NCBI GenBank assembly: GCA_013151865.1
Contig: JAADHN010000172.1
Location: 1 to 41,799, forward strand
Length of the DNA: 41,799 nucleotides
Origin: Kiritimatiellota bacterium
GTDB lineage: Bacteria; Verrucomicrobiota; Lentisphaeria; Oligosphaerales; JAADHN01
Direction of reading: 5' to 3'
The notes beneath the pieces were generated by a model. The model was given only the letters and a program-made list of their open reading frames with translations. It was not told the origin of the DNA and did not search any database. This document shows positions 16,920 to 25,718 of the stretch, piece by piece. How positions within the stretch are numbered: the stretch's first letter is position 1; the number at the start of each line of letters is the position of its first letter. A program made the translations under genes and the position numbers.

Positions 16920-18716
16920 ATGCAAAAAACGCGGATTCCGCATGATGTGGGAGCGTGCGCGGACCTGAATGCGGCCGTGAGCCACCTCCTGGCGCAACGG
17001 GCTCCGGGTTCGGGATTCTGGCCCGGCCGACTTTGCTCGTCGCCTCTGGCCACGGCGACGGCCGTGAGCGCCCTGGCCGCTGCCGCCCCGGAGGCCACGC
17101 GTGACTTACGCCGGCGTGGACTCGCCTGGCTGATCGAGTCCCAGAATGCCGACGGAAGTTGGGGAGACCTTCCGGCGCCCCCAGGCAATCTTGCGGCCAC
17201 GCTTCTGGCAGTCTCGGCGCTGCGCCTGTCGGACGACGTGCGTCCAACGGGGAGCGAGACGGCGCTTCGACGAGCGGAGCGTTTCTTGACGGCAACTGCG
17301 GGTGCGTCGCCGGAGTCGCGCCGCGAGGCCCTTGTCGCCTTCTACGGTGCGGATCGCACGTTCGCGGTCCCCATCCAGGTCACTGCAGCACTGGCGGGAC
17401 TGTTCGAATGGCCGACGATCCCGCGGTTGCCGTTCGAGCTGGCGGTATTGCCTCGAAGCAGCTATCGACTGCTTCGGCTCCAGGTCGTCAGCTACGCGTT
17501 GCCGGCCCTGATTGCCATCGGCCTGCTCCTCCATGCTCGGCGCCCGTCCGGAGCGCCCCCGATCCGCGGGCTGCGCAATCTCGTGACCGCGCGCGCACTT
17601 CGCCGTTTGGCACGTCTGCAACCGACCTCCGGGGGGTTTCTCGAAGCCATTCCCCTGACTGCATTCGTGGTGTTGAGTCTGGCATCGTGCGGCCACGCAG
17701 GCATCGAGGCCGTTCGCAGGGGGATTCGTTTCTTGATCGACACCGCTCGGGCGGACGGAAGTTGGGCCATCGACGTGGAGCTTTCCGGTTGGGTGACGGC
17801 ACTATCGGTCCAGGCCCTGTCTGCCGCCCCCGGAGTCGACCCGGCGATTGCCGATTGGTCGACCCCGACGCGGGATTGGCTGATACGCTCCCAGCACACC
17901 TCGAGACACCCGTTCACCGGAGCAACCCCGGGCGGTTGGGCGTGGACCCCGTTGCCGGGCGGCGTGCCGGACGCGGACGACACGGCCGGGGCCCTCATCG
18001 CCCTGCGCTTGCTGGGGACGCCGCCCGACGCCGCCCCTGTCCGACTCGGAGTGCATTGGCTACTGGATCTGCAGAATCGGGACGGCGGCTGGCCCACATT
18101 CTGTCGGGGCTGGAACAAGCTCCCTTTCGATCGGAGCGCTCCGGACATCACCGCCCATGTTCTGCGTGCCTTGCGAATCGCAGTCGGCACGGGGTCGGAC
18201 GCGACGAGGGTGCGGCGTGCGCGTCGCCGGGCACTCCTGTTCCTCCGCCGATGCCGCCGAAGCGACGGAAGTTGGTTGCCGCTCTGGTTCGGCAACCCGC
18301 TCGCACCAAACGGCGAGAACCCGGTTTACGGCACGGCACTGGTTCTCCGGTCCCTGCTTGAAATCGAGCAGGCGCCCCCCGGGGACAGCACTGCGGGCAT
18401 CGATTACTTGCTGGCGGCCCAAAACCCGGATGGCGGCTGGGGAGGCGCCCCCGGAGTCCCCAGCACCGCGGAGGAAACCGGCTGTGTACTTACGGCGCTC
18501 TGCCACAGGAGCAACAGTTCGACCGAAGTGCGTGCGGCCTGCACCCGGGGCGCGGCATGGTTGACGGCACGAATTCGGGACGGAACATGGTGCAGACCGT
18601 CGCCGATCGGACTATATTTCGCCGGCCTACGCTACAGCGAGGCGCTCTACCCGATCATCTGGACCGTTTCGGGTTTGGGGCATGCCTCGGCCGTCGGCAT
18701 CGAGCCGGGGAAATGA
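16920..18716 (+). CDS. Squalene-hopene cyclase-like class II terpene cyclase
   Basis: A 598-residue member of the squalene/hopene cyclase and prenyltransferase alpha-barrel superfamily. The protonating DXDD motif is present as PDADDTAG (D351, D353, D354). Several QW repeats are visible: QNADGSWGD, ARADGSWAID, QNRDGGWPTF, RRSDGSWLPLWFG and QNPDGGWGG. DRSAPDITAHVLRAL is also typical. Bacterial squalene-hopene cyclases have about 630 residues, so this one is slightly short at the N-terminus. The start is uncertain: ATG 16920 has no clear binding site, and the frame is open from 16554. A polyprenyl synthase fusion follows, suggesting that both make a cyclic terpenoid, possibly not squalene-derived. 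No squalene synthase (HpnCDE) is visible. Confidence 0.85.
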   Translation: MQKTRIPHDVGACADLNAAVSHLLAQRAPGSGFWPGRLCSSPLATATAVSALAAAAPEATRDLRRRGLAWLIESQNADGSWGDLPAPPGNLAATLLAVSALRLSDDVRPTGSETALRRAERFLTATAGASPESRREALVAFYGADRTFAVPIQVTAALAGLFEWPTIPRLPFELAVLPRSSYRLLRLQVVSYALPALIAIGLLLHARRPSGAPPIRGLRNLVTARALRRLARLQPTSGGFLEAIPLTAFVVLSLASCGHAGIEAVRRGIRFLIDTARADGSWAIDVELSGWVTALSVQALSAAPGVDPAIADWSTPTRDWLIRSQHTSRHPFTGATPGGWAWTPLPGGVPDADDTAGALIALRLLGTPPDAAPVRLGVHWLLDLQNRDGGWPTFCRGWNKLPFDRSAPDITAHVLRALRIAVGTGSDATRVRRARRRALLFLRRCRRSDGSWLPLWFGNPLAPNGENPVYGTALVLRSLLEIEQAPPGDSTAGIDYLLAAQNPDGGWGGAPGVPSTAEETGCVLTALCHRSNSSTEVRAACTRGAAWLTARIRDGTWCRPSPIGLYFAGLRYSEALYPIIWTVSGLGHASAVGIEPGK

Positions 18717-18955
18717 CCGAGCCGGGATCGGGTGTGCGGTCTTTCGGGCGTGTCGGGACCGCTTGCCAACGTGCTGGTTACGCAGGCGTTCTCGCGTTCA
18801 TAAAACGGCGTGAGCATCGGCACAGTCTTGTTGCGCGCCGCTGATCGAAGACAGGTGCACAAACCGTCGAAGAGCGACGAACCGCGCCTGGTTCGGACTT
18901 TGCCGCGCGGGAAAAAACGGTCCGTGGGTTGTCCGGCAACGGGTTGACGTAACGA

Positions 18956-20725
18956 GTGCAAAACGACATTTCCATAGCAGGGTCCATTGCGCCGGCCGCC
19001 CCTCGGCCTCTTCCGGGCGCGCCGGAGGGGGCGCCGCGTCCGTATCGTGCCGTGCCCGCCTCGGCGGAAGCGCGGGACCGGATTCGACGGTTCGCGGCGG
19101 AGGCCGTGCAACAGTTGTCTCCCGACCGAGTCCCCGCTCTCCGGGACCTCGAACGCTTGGCCCGGGACGTCCTCGACCACGCCGACTGCGCCTTGCAGTA
19201 CCTGGCTTTTGCCGTGGTTGCCGTGAGCAATGCTTTCTGGCGGCCGCGGTTCGCTTCGATCCCGTTCCACCGTCGGCTGCTCTTGCTGCCGCACTGTATG
19301 CGCAACAGCGCCCTGTGCCGGGGAGAGTACGACGGCGGACGATTTGACTGCGCCGGCTGCGACAGTTGCGACTTGAACCCGCTCATCGTAGAGGCGCGGC
19401 AGCTCGGTTACCACGTTTTGACCGCGGAGGGCGCGCCGCCGTTGCTGGCGGTACTCCGGTCCGGCACGTGCGATGCGGCCCTGGGCGTGGCTTGTCTCGA
19501 TTCGTTGGAACATACCTTCCGGCACGTGAGCGCCACTGGCATTCCGGCCTTGGCAATTCCTTTGCTGTTCGATGGTTGCGTAAACACACAGGCCGAAGCG
19601 GACGTAATCCGGGACCTCCTGACGCTCACCGGTTCCCGGCGCGCGGCGCCGCTGCCGAACTTTCTGCCGCTGTGGCGCGCCGTGGACGGCTTGTTTCGGG
19701 AGCCGGCATTCTCAAAGCTCCTGGCCGACAGTGGAGCGGGAGCCGATCCGGCGGCCTCGGACCCGACGGAAAAACTGGCCATCGAGTGGTTGCGCGAGAG
19801 CGGCAAACGGATCCGTCCGTTCATGACGCTGGGTGCATACGCCGCTCTTCGTTCGACAGGAGGACCGAAGGGAAGCGCGTCCCCTTCCCCTTATGCCGAC
19901 GCGATGTTCGGCACTGCTGTGCAGCGTTTTGCAGTCGCGATGGAAGCCCTGCACAAAGCGTCGCTGGCACACGACGACATTGCGGACAACGACGCATTTC
20001 GGTACGGGCGCCCTACCCTGCACCGGGAATTCGACATTCCGACCGCGCTGAATGCCGGCGATCACCTGATCGGAATGGGGTATCGTCTGGTTCTAAGCGC
20101 CCGAGCCGAGGTCGGCCCAGAGACCGCCAACACGTTTCTCACACATTTGGCCGAAACCCACCAGGCCTTGTGCCGGGGGCAGGGACAGGAACTCGGGCTC
20201 ACCGGACCCGACGCCCCACCGCCGCGGCCGTTGGACATCCTGACTGTATACGCGCGAAAGACGGCGGCAGCGTTTGCCGTTTCCCTCGAAGCCGGAGCCG
20301 CGGCGTCCGGTTTCGGCGATGTGTATTACAGCCTGTTCCGGCGATTCGCCCGGGCCCTGGGGGTTGCGTATCAGATTCAAAACGACTTGGACGACTGGCG
20401 CGATTCCCGCCACAACAAGCGTGTCGCGGGGCAGGACGCGTTGCGCCAATGCCCGACCATTCTCCGCGCCTTTGCCGTGGAGCAGGCCGGAGTGGAACGT
20501 GAAGCCGAAATTCTCGACGGCTTGGGTGCGGACAACTGCCTCTCGGCCGTGGACAGGCTTCGAGCTTTTTACCGGGATTCCGGGGCTTTTGCCCGCGCAG
20601 AGTCCCTACAAGCCAAGTTGACGATGCAGGCGGCGGAGTTGGCCGGACAGGTGTCGCATCCCAGGCTGCGCAGCTTCCTGGAATTCCTGGTGGAACTCCT
20701 CTTTCCCGGTTCTCCTGCGGATTGA
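18956..20725 (+). CDS. DUF116-polyprenyl synthase fusion protein
   Basis: A 589-residue fusion. Residues about 40-245 form a DUF116-type domain with a cysteine set LPHCMRNSALC (C114, C121) and DCAGCDSCDLNPL (C132, C135, C138) plus C180, which could hold an Fe-S cluster or metal. Residues about 270-589 form a trans-polyprenyl diphosphate synthase: first Asp-rich motif HDDIADND (D340, D341, D344), RYGRPTLH, and second motif QIQNDLDDW (N476, D477, D479, D480), where Asn replaces the usual first Asp. It would elongate isoprenyl diphosphates, perhaps feeding the cyclase encoded just upstream. A GTG start at 18956 is assumed; no good binding site is seen, and later starts would cut the DUF116 domain. 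Confidence 0.85.
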   Translation: MQNDISIAGSIAPAAPRPLPGAPEGAPRPYRAVPASAEARDRIRRFAAEAVQQLSPDRVPALRDLERLARDVLDHADCALQYLAFAVVAVSNAFWRPRFASIPFHRRLLLLPHCMRNSALCRGEYDGGRFDCAGCDSCDLNPLIVEARQLGYHVLTAEGAPPLLAVLRSGTCDAALGVACLDSLEHTFRHVSATGIPALAIPLLFDGCVNTQAEADVIRDLLTLTGSRRAAPLPNFLPLWRAVDGLFREPAFSKLLADSGAGADPAASDPTEKLAIEWLRESGKRIRPFMTLGAYAALRSTGGPKGSASPSPYADAMFGTAVQRFAVAMEALHKASLAHDDIADNDAFRYGRPTLHREFDIPTALNAGDHLIGMGYRLVLSARAEVGPETANTFLTHLAETHQALCRGQGQELGLTGPDAPPPRPLDILTVYARKTAAAFAVSLEAGAAASGFGDVYYSLFRRFARALGVAYQIQNDLDDWRDSRHNKRVAGQDALRQCPTILRAFAVEQAGVEREAEILDGLGADNCLSAVDRLRAFYRDSGAFARAESLQAKLTMQAAELAGQVSHPRLRSFLEFLVELLFPGSPAD

Positions 20726-20972
20726 TCCGGATGAATCGGGGGAGGCCCCGCAAGGCCCCCTCGGTGAACAGCCTACGACCCGATGTCGCCGACGGGGCAC
20801 GGATCCGACCGAGGGTAACCGCGAGACAGGCCTCTTGAAGAATGCGCCCGGGCCCGAGGCGCTTTCCGCAAGTGCGACCAAACGTTTCCAACGGCAATCG
20901 GGGCCCGGCGGATCTGCTTCTGCCGCGGTGCGGAACGAAGCCTTCCGACCGCGGCGGAGAATGGGGTGTATC

Positions 20973-22175
20973 ATGCAGACGACAGTCAAGGCTGTTCTGC
21001 TGGTTCTAATTTCGTTCCTCGTGGTTTTCGGTTTGGCCATACTGTATTCCACGACGTACGCACAATTCGGTGAAGAAAAACTGGTCAAGCAGGCGGTCTG
21101 GATTGCAGCCGGGACTGCGGGCGCCTATCTCACTTATCGTATGGACTACCGCCTGCTCACTCGCCACTCGGGAGCCCTGCTGATTGCAGTCGGTATTTCT
21201 CTCTTATACCTGGCGACTGCCGCAGTGCTCTACGGACCTCCTTTCCGACTCCACGGCGCAGTGAAGCATTTTCCCTTTGTCCGGCGTGCCGTGAACGGGG
21301 CATTCCGGTGGTTCCGGATCGGCGGGTACTCGATCCAGCCGTCCGAATTCGCCAAAATCGTTCTCATCCTCTACCTTGCAGACTACTACAACCGTCATGC
21401 CCGACACGTCGAACTCTTCATGCCGGGCTTTTTCATTCCCATGTTTCGGACAGGTCTCGTGATCGGCTTGATCCTGTTGGGGCGGAACCTCAGCGTGACC
21501 GTGATTACCGGGGCCGTTGCGATGACTCTGGCTTTTGTCGCCGGCGTCCGCTTGCGCTTCTTGGCCGTGGGCGTGCTCGCAGGTGCGGCCATTGTTTGCG
21601 TCACGCTTTGGCTCAGTCCGAATCGTTCCGGACGTCTGGATACTTTCCGAGACCCGGAGAAGTACGCCAAGGACAGGGGGTACCAGCTCTGGCATTCTCA
21701 ACTGGCCTTGGGGTCCGGCGGGCTGACGGGACAGGGCTTCACGAGCAGTCGGATGAAGCAGTACTTCCTTCCGGAAGCGCACACCGACTTCATCATGGCC
21801 ATCGTCGGTGAAGAACTGGGGTTTCTCATGGTCGCGATCATTCTGACGGTGTATCTGGCTTTGGCGGGCACCGGGTTCTGGTTGGCGGCTCACGCACCCG
21901 ACCGAACCGGCATGTTGGTCTGCACCGGTGTTTCGACATCTTTGGCCGTCCATGCGTTCGTGAATTTGAGTGTCGTCTCCGGCTTCAGTCCGACGACCGG
22001 CGTGACAGCGCCGTTTATCAGTTACGGCGGATCGAGCATTTTGGCGTGCTTTCTCGGCGTCGGCCTGCTGTTCAGTGTGGCGCGACAATTGGAGGCGGAC
22101 CCGGACTCGGTGCGAGGCGTCGGTTGGGAACCGCGAAGCGATCTTTCGTGCGTTCGAGACTTGCCCGAATCGTGA
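20973..22175 (+). CDS. ftsW: Peptidoglycan glycosyltransferase FtsW (SEDS family)
   Basis: A 400-residue SEDS-family membrane protein that polymerises lipid II glycan chains at the division septum. About ten membrane segments are present. Family signatures are GGYSIQPSEFAKI (about 112-124), the LALGSGGLTGQGF segment, LPEAHTDFIMAIVGEELGF (typical of FtsW rather than RodA), and the late GVTAPFISYGGSS. The ATG at 20973 follows GGAG and GGGG. A longer in-frame extension to 20835 is arginine-rich and unlikely. murG follows, as in dcw clusters, but the other mur and fts genes are absent here, so the cluster is split. Confidence 0.93.
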   Translation: MQTTVKAVLLVLISFLVVFGLAILYSTTYAQFGEEKLVKQAVWIAAGTAGAYLTYRMDYRLLTRHSGALLIAVGISLLYLATAAVLYGPPFRLHGAVKHFPFVRRAVNGAFRWFRIGGYSIQPSEFAKIVLILYLADYYNRHARHVELFMPGFFIPMFRTGLVIGLILLGRNLSVTVITGAVAMTLAFVAGVRLRFLAVGVLAGAAIVCVTLWLSPNRSGRLDTFRDPEKYAKDRGYQLWHSQLALGSGGLTGQGFTSSRMKQYFLPEAHTDFIMAIVGEELGFLMVAIILTVYLALAGTGFWLAAHAPDRTGMLVCTGVSTSLAVHAFVNLSVVSGFSPTTGVTAPFISYGGSSILACFLGVGLLFSVARQLEADPDSVRGVGWEPRSDLSCVRDLPES

Positions 22176-22397
22176 ACGCCCGCACATCACGACCCGAAAA
22201 ATCCGGGGACCGCTCTCGAATTCGCCCGTCGCGGATGCCGCAATGCTTCTTTCGCGTATCGTGGGACCGAGGCACGAGGATCGAGGACGCGGCAAACATA
22301 CCACCCGCTCTTGCACCGCCGAGAATGCGGCGCCGGCGCCTGTCGAACGAACTCGGGCGGCCGAATCTCGGGAAAAACACCGGACAATGGAACGCCC

Positions 22398-23567
22398 ATG
22401 AGTTCGTGTGAAACAAGCAACTCCGAGTTCGCTACGGCTGGGCTCCATCTCGCGATTGCCGCCGGAGGTACCGGCGGCCATTTCTATCCGGCGCTGGCTG
22501 TTGCCAAGTCTTTTGCTTCGGCGGGCGGACGCGTGACGGTGCTGATTTCGGGACACCAGTGCACCCGCCACCTCGAAGCCGCACGTGCGGCGGGATTCGA
22601 GGCTGTTGCCGCGCCCGCAGTTCGTCTGCCCCGCCGCTCGGCCCCGGCCCTGGTCGGTTTTGCGGCGCGTCTGCTCTTGTACCGCCACAGAGCGCGCGTC
22701 ATCCTTCGGCGCACCGCACCAGACGTCCTCCTGGCCATGGGGAGTTATGCGTGTGTACCGGCGGCGTTGGCGGCGCTTGCCGAAGGCGTCCCGCTGGTTT
22801 TGCATGAAGCCAACGCCGTAGTCGGGAGGGCCAATCGCTTTCTGTCGCGTTGGGCCAAGTGCCTGGCCACATCCCTGCCCTTGGTTCCGGGACAAGCCAT
22901 CCGCTGTCCACAGGTGCACACCGGGCTGCCGTTGCGCTCTGAACTTCTCGCCGTTGCGAGCTCGACGGAAGGCACGTGTTCCGGCGATTGGCGACAAAGA
23001 AACGGTCTTCAACCCGAGCTTCCGTTGCTGCTGGTGTTCGGGGGGAGCCAGGGGGCCAAAGCCCTGAACGGCGCCGTACCCGAGGCCGTTGCGAGAATGC
23101 CGGAGGGTTGCCGGGATTTCCAGGTCCTGCACCTCTGCGGTGCCGGTGCGGAACGGAGAGTCCGAGCTTCTTACGAAACCGCAAAGGCTTCCGTCGTGAT
23201 CAAGGAACACGAAACAGAAATGGGGCAGGCATACCGCGCTGCGGATCTTGCAGTTTGCCGCGCCGGGGCCGGAACGGTGTGTGAACTGGCGCTTTTCGGC
23301 GTGCCGTCCGTCCTGATCCCGCTGCCCACGGCGGCGGACGACCACCAGACGGCCAATGCCCGCATCCTGGCGAAGCGCGGTTCGGCTTTTCTGCTGCCCG
23401 AGTCCGAAAACCTGAAACGAGAATTGCCCCGACTCCTGATTGAATGGCGGCAGTCTGCATCGACTTGGCGCCTGCGTGCGGCCCCACAGCCGGACCTTGC
23501 GCCGCCGGATGCCGCGGCCCGTATCGTCCGGGTACTGCTGAACAACGCCTGCCGAAAGGCGAATTGA
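22398..23567 (+). CDS. murG: UDP-N-acetylglucosamine--lipid I N-acetylglucosaminyltransferase MurG
   Basis: A GT-B (GT28) enzyme that converts lipid I to lipid II at the inner face of the membrane; 389 residues, in the usual range. The N-terminal glycine-rich loop AAGGTGGHFYPALAVA (about 21-36) binds the acceptor diphosphate. VFGGSQGAKALN, CRAGAGTVCELALFG and IPLPTAADDHQTANA form the UDP-GlcNAc site. The AGAGT sequence replaces the more common RAGAST but keeps the fold. The ATG at 22398 with GGAA upstream is chosen over an in-frame extension from 22311. It lies 222 bp after ftsW. Confidence 0.95.
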   Translation: MSSCETSNSEFATAGLHLAIAAGGTGGHFYPALAVAKSFASAGGRVTVLISGHQCTRHLEAARAAGFEAVAAPAVRLPRRSAPALVGFAARLLLYRHRARVILRRTAPDVLLAMGSYACVPAALAALAEGVPLVLHEANAVVGRANRFLSRWAKCLATSLPLVPGQAIRCPQVHTGLPLRSELLAVASSTEGTCSGDWRQRNGLQPELPLLLVFGGSQGAKALNGAVPEAVARMPEGCRDFQVLHLCGAGAERRVRASYETAKASVVIKEHETEMGQAYRAADLAVCRAGAGTVCELALFGVPSVLIPLPTAADDHQTANARILAKRGSAFLLPESENLKRELPRLLIEWRQSASTWRLRAAPQPDLAPPDAAARIVRVLLNNACRKAN

Positions 23568-23639
23568 AATCCGACAAGGCGTCAACGGGACGGGCATATT
23601 CGACCCGCCCGCCGGCCACTGGAATCGGAGTACGTGCAG

Positions 23640-24284
23640 ATGTTCATGTGGCAAAAAAACAAGCAGGTCCATGCGGATGTGGAACGTTACCTGACGGTGG
23701 TGGACGAATGCCTGGACTGTTTCTGCCGCGCCCTCCAGCATGTGGTGAAGCACGGGCATGACACCCACTTCGAGCGGCTCGTAGACGAAACCCACCGAAA
23801 AGAGTCCGACGCCGACACGATACGCCGGGAAATCGAGTTTCGGCTCTATGAGAAATCACTGCTGCCGGACTCGCGTGAAGACCTGATGCTCTTGTTGGAA
23901 CGTCTCGACTCCATTCCCAACACCGCCGAAGAGATCATCAGGCGCATTTCTTACCAGGGCCTAAACATTCCCGACTTCCTCCACGGTCCCTTGCTCGAGA
24001 TTGCGCGGCTCGGGATCGAGACATTCGAATTGGTGAAAGAAGCAGTCAACGACGCTTTGGGCACCGGGGATCGGACCCAGGAATTGGCGCGCCGGATCGA
24101 CGAGGCCGAGAGCGTGGCGGACCGGATCGAAGGGGACAGCACTCGGGCCATTTTTCGCAGCGATCTGGGGACCGGCAAGAAGATCTTGCTGGCCGGCTTG
24201 ATATCGGGCGTCAGCGACCTATGTGACGAAGAAGAAGACGCGGCGTATTTTCTAAGGGTTTTCGTGATCAAGCGTCGGATATGA
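23640..24284 (+). CDS. DUF47 / PhoU-like phosphate transport regulator
   Basis: A 214-residue all-helical protein of the DUF47 (TIGR00153) family, cytoplasmic partners of PiT phosphate permeases with a PhoU-like metal-binding helical bundle. Conserved features are ETHRKESDADTIRREIE near residue 50, SIPNTAEEII near 90, and RIDEAESVADRIE in the third quarter. The ATG at 23640 has GGAG nine bases upstream; the GTG at 23634 would be too close. The PiT gene follows at 24406, the usual pairing, and is probably in the same transcript. Confidence 0.9.
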   Translation: MFMWQKNKQVHADVERYLTVVDECLDCFCRALQHVVKHGHDTHFERLVDETHRKESDADTIRREIEFRLYEKSLLPDSREDLMLLLERLDSIPNTAEEIIRRISYQGLNIPDFLHGPLLEIARLGIETFELVKEAVNDALGTGDRTQELARRIDEAESVADRIEGDSTRAIFRSDLGTGKKILLAGLISGVSDLCDEEEDAAYFLRVFVIKRRI

Positions 24285-24405
24285 GCCCATACGCTTCGCT
24301 GCCCCGGTGGCCGACGGCAGGACGGCCGGGCGCGCCACCGCCGTGCGGGGCTCGATCGGGGCACTTGGAGAAAGCCCGTCGAACGGGAAGACGAACGGCC
24401 ATGCC

Positions 24406-25344
24406 ATGATGGGTTATCTGGGCAGTCTGCTCCTGGGATGGTGCTTGGGCGCCAATGACGGGGCCAACATTTTTGCACCGGCCGTGGGTACCCGGATGGT
24501 TTCTTTTCGGGCCGCCACCCTCTTGGCCGCAGGTCTGGCCGTAGTCGGCGCAATGGCAGAAGGCGAAGGCGGCATCCGAACTCTGGCGGGGCTCACTCCG
24601 CAAACCCCGAACACGGCGGCGGCGGTGCTTCTCGGTGCGGCATTTTCGGTCATGATAATGCTCCGACTGGGCATCCCCACCAGCATTACCCAGGCGGTGG
24701 GCGGCGGGATTGTGGGTGCGGGTCTTCTCCAGCAGCACGCCGAATTTCATGGGATCGGCCGGGTGTTGATCTGTTGGGTCACCAATCCGGTCGCCGGTGC
24801 GTTGGTTTATGTCGCAGTCCACCGTATTCTCCGGGGGCTCGTTCGCCGAGTCAAGCCCTCGGTCTTTGCCTTGGACCCTTGGCTGCGAGCCGGGCTGATC
24901 GTTTTTTCATGCTACGGGGCCTACGCGCTCGGGGCCAACAATGTGGCCAACGTGACCGGCGTCCTGGTTGCCAGCGGTCAGCTTTCAGTCCGAGGTGCAG
25001 CGCTCATGGGAGGCGCCGGAATTGCGTTGGGGGCGCTTTGCGCAAGTCGGCGGACTTCGCACACTGTGGGTGCGGGATTGGTGCACTTGGATGCATTCAC
25101 TGCCTGCGCGGTTGTTCTGGCGCAAGCGATTACCGTTCATTTCTATGCCGTCCTCGGCGTACCCGTTTCCGGGACCGAAGCCATGGTGGGTGCGGTGCTG
25201 GGAGTCAGTCTTGTCAAAGGTTTGCATGTGGTCCATTGGCGAAGAACGGTCCAAGTGTTCGGCGGCTGGGTGATCACGCCCTTCACGGCGGCGGCGGCAA
25301 CGGCTATCCTTGTAATGCTTTCCCGGCTGACGTACAACCCGTAG
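24406..25344 (+). CDS. pit: PiT family inorganic phosphate permease
   Basis: A 312-residue inner-membrane phosphate (or metal-phosphate) transporter. It shows the inverted duplication of the PiT family: GANDGANIFAPAVGTR (about 15-30) in the first half and ALGANNVANVTG in the second. GIPTSITQAVGGG and GVPVSGTEAMVGAVLG are the paired signature segments. Length is at the short end, as is normal when paired with a DUF47 protein. The ATG at 24406 is preferred (GGGAAG upstream); 24409 is possible. No Pho-box-like sequence was identified. Confidence 0.93.
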   Translation: MMGYLGSLLLGWCLGANDGANIFAPAVGTRMVSFRAATLLAAGLAVVGAMAEGEGGIRTLAGLTPQTPNTAAAVLLGAAFSVMIMLRLGIPTSITQAVGGGIVGAGLLQQHAEFHGIGRVLICWVTNPVAGALVYVAVHRILRGLVRRVKPSVFALDPWLRAGLIVFSCYGAYALGANNVANVTGVLVASGQLSVRGAALMGGAGIALGALCASRRTSHTVGAGLVHLDAFTACAVVLAQAITVHFYAVLGVPVSGTEAMVGAVLGVSLVKGLHVVHWRRTVQVFGGWVITPFTAAAATAILVMLSRLTYNP

Positions 25345-25718
25345 TCGGCGCCGTTTCTGAAGGGACCGGGAGAATCCGTCCTGTTCCGGGGAACGCGGGC
25401 GCTCGGGCAGGGGTCAAACAAGCAATCCGGACAATCAGCCTCTGCGCGAGGCGGACTTGCCGGCAGACCCGGGGCGCTCCGGAGGCAACGCCCTCTTCGG
25501 CCCGACACACCGAGACCAAACAGACGCCGGCGGAAGGACACGGCCGATTCCGGATAATCGCTGTGCCGTCCCACGCAGCGCTTGCCGGAGCTGCCCGGAA
25601 GGACTTACCGGATCCGCTGTGGCTCGCCTCTGCTTCGGGTTGCCCTGTGACGGCCGACAATTCGAAGCAGGCGCGACTGCCGACGCACAGTTCAGACGAC
25701 CTCCGAAAAAAGGACGCC
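25345..25718. other. Intergenic region before the ABC permease gene
   Basis: About 370 bp. Several frames stay open through it because of the GC content, but the residues are unrecognisable. I see no clear terminator or promoter. AAAGGA at the right end is the binding site of the next gene. Confidence 0.4.

Noticed and set aside
21204-23795. 863-codon open frame on the minus strand
   Set aside because: It lies entirely opposite ftsW, murG and the start of the DUF47 gene. The product has no domain pattern and is rich in Arg, Gln, His and Gly, as expected for an antisense frame in GC-rich DNA.
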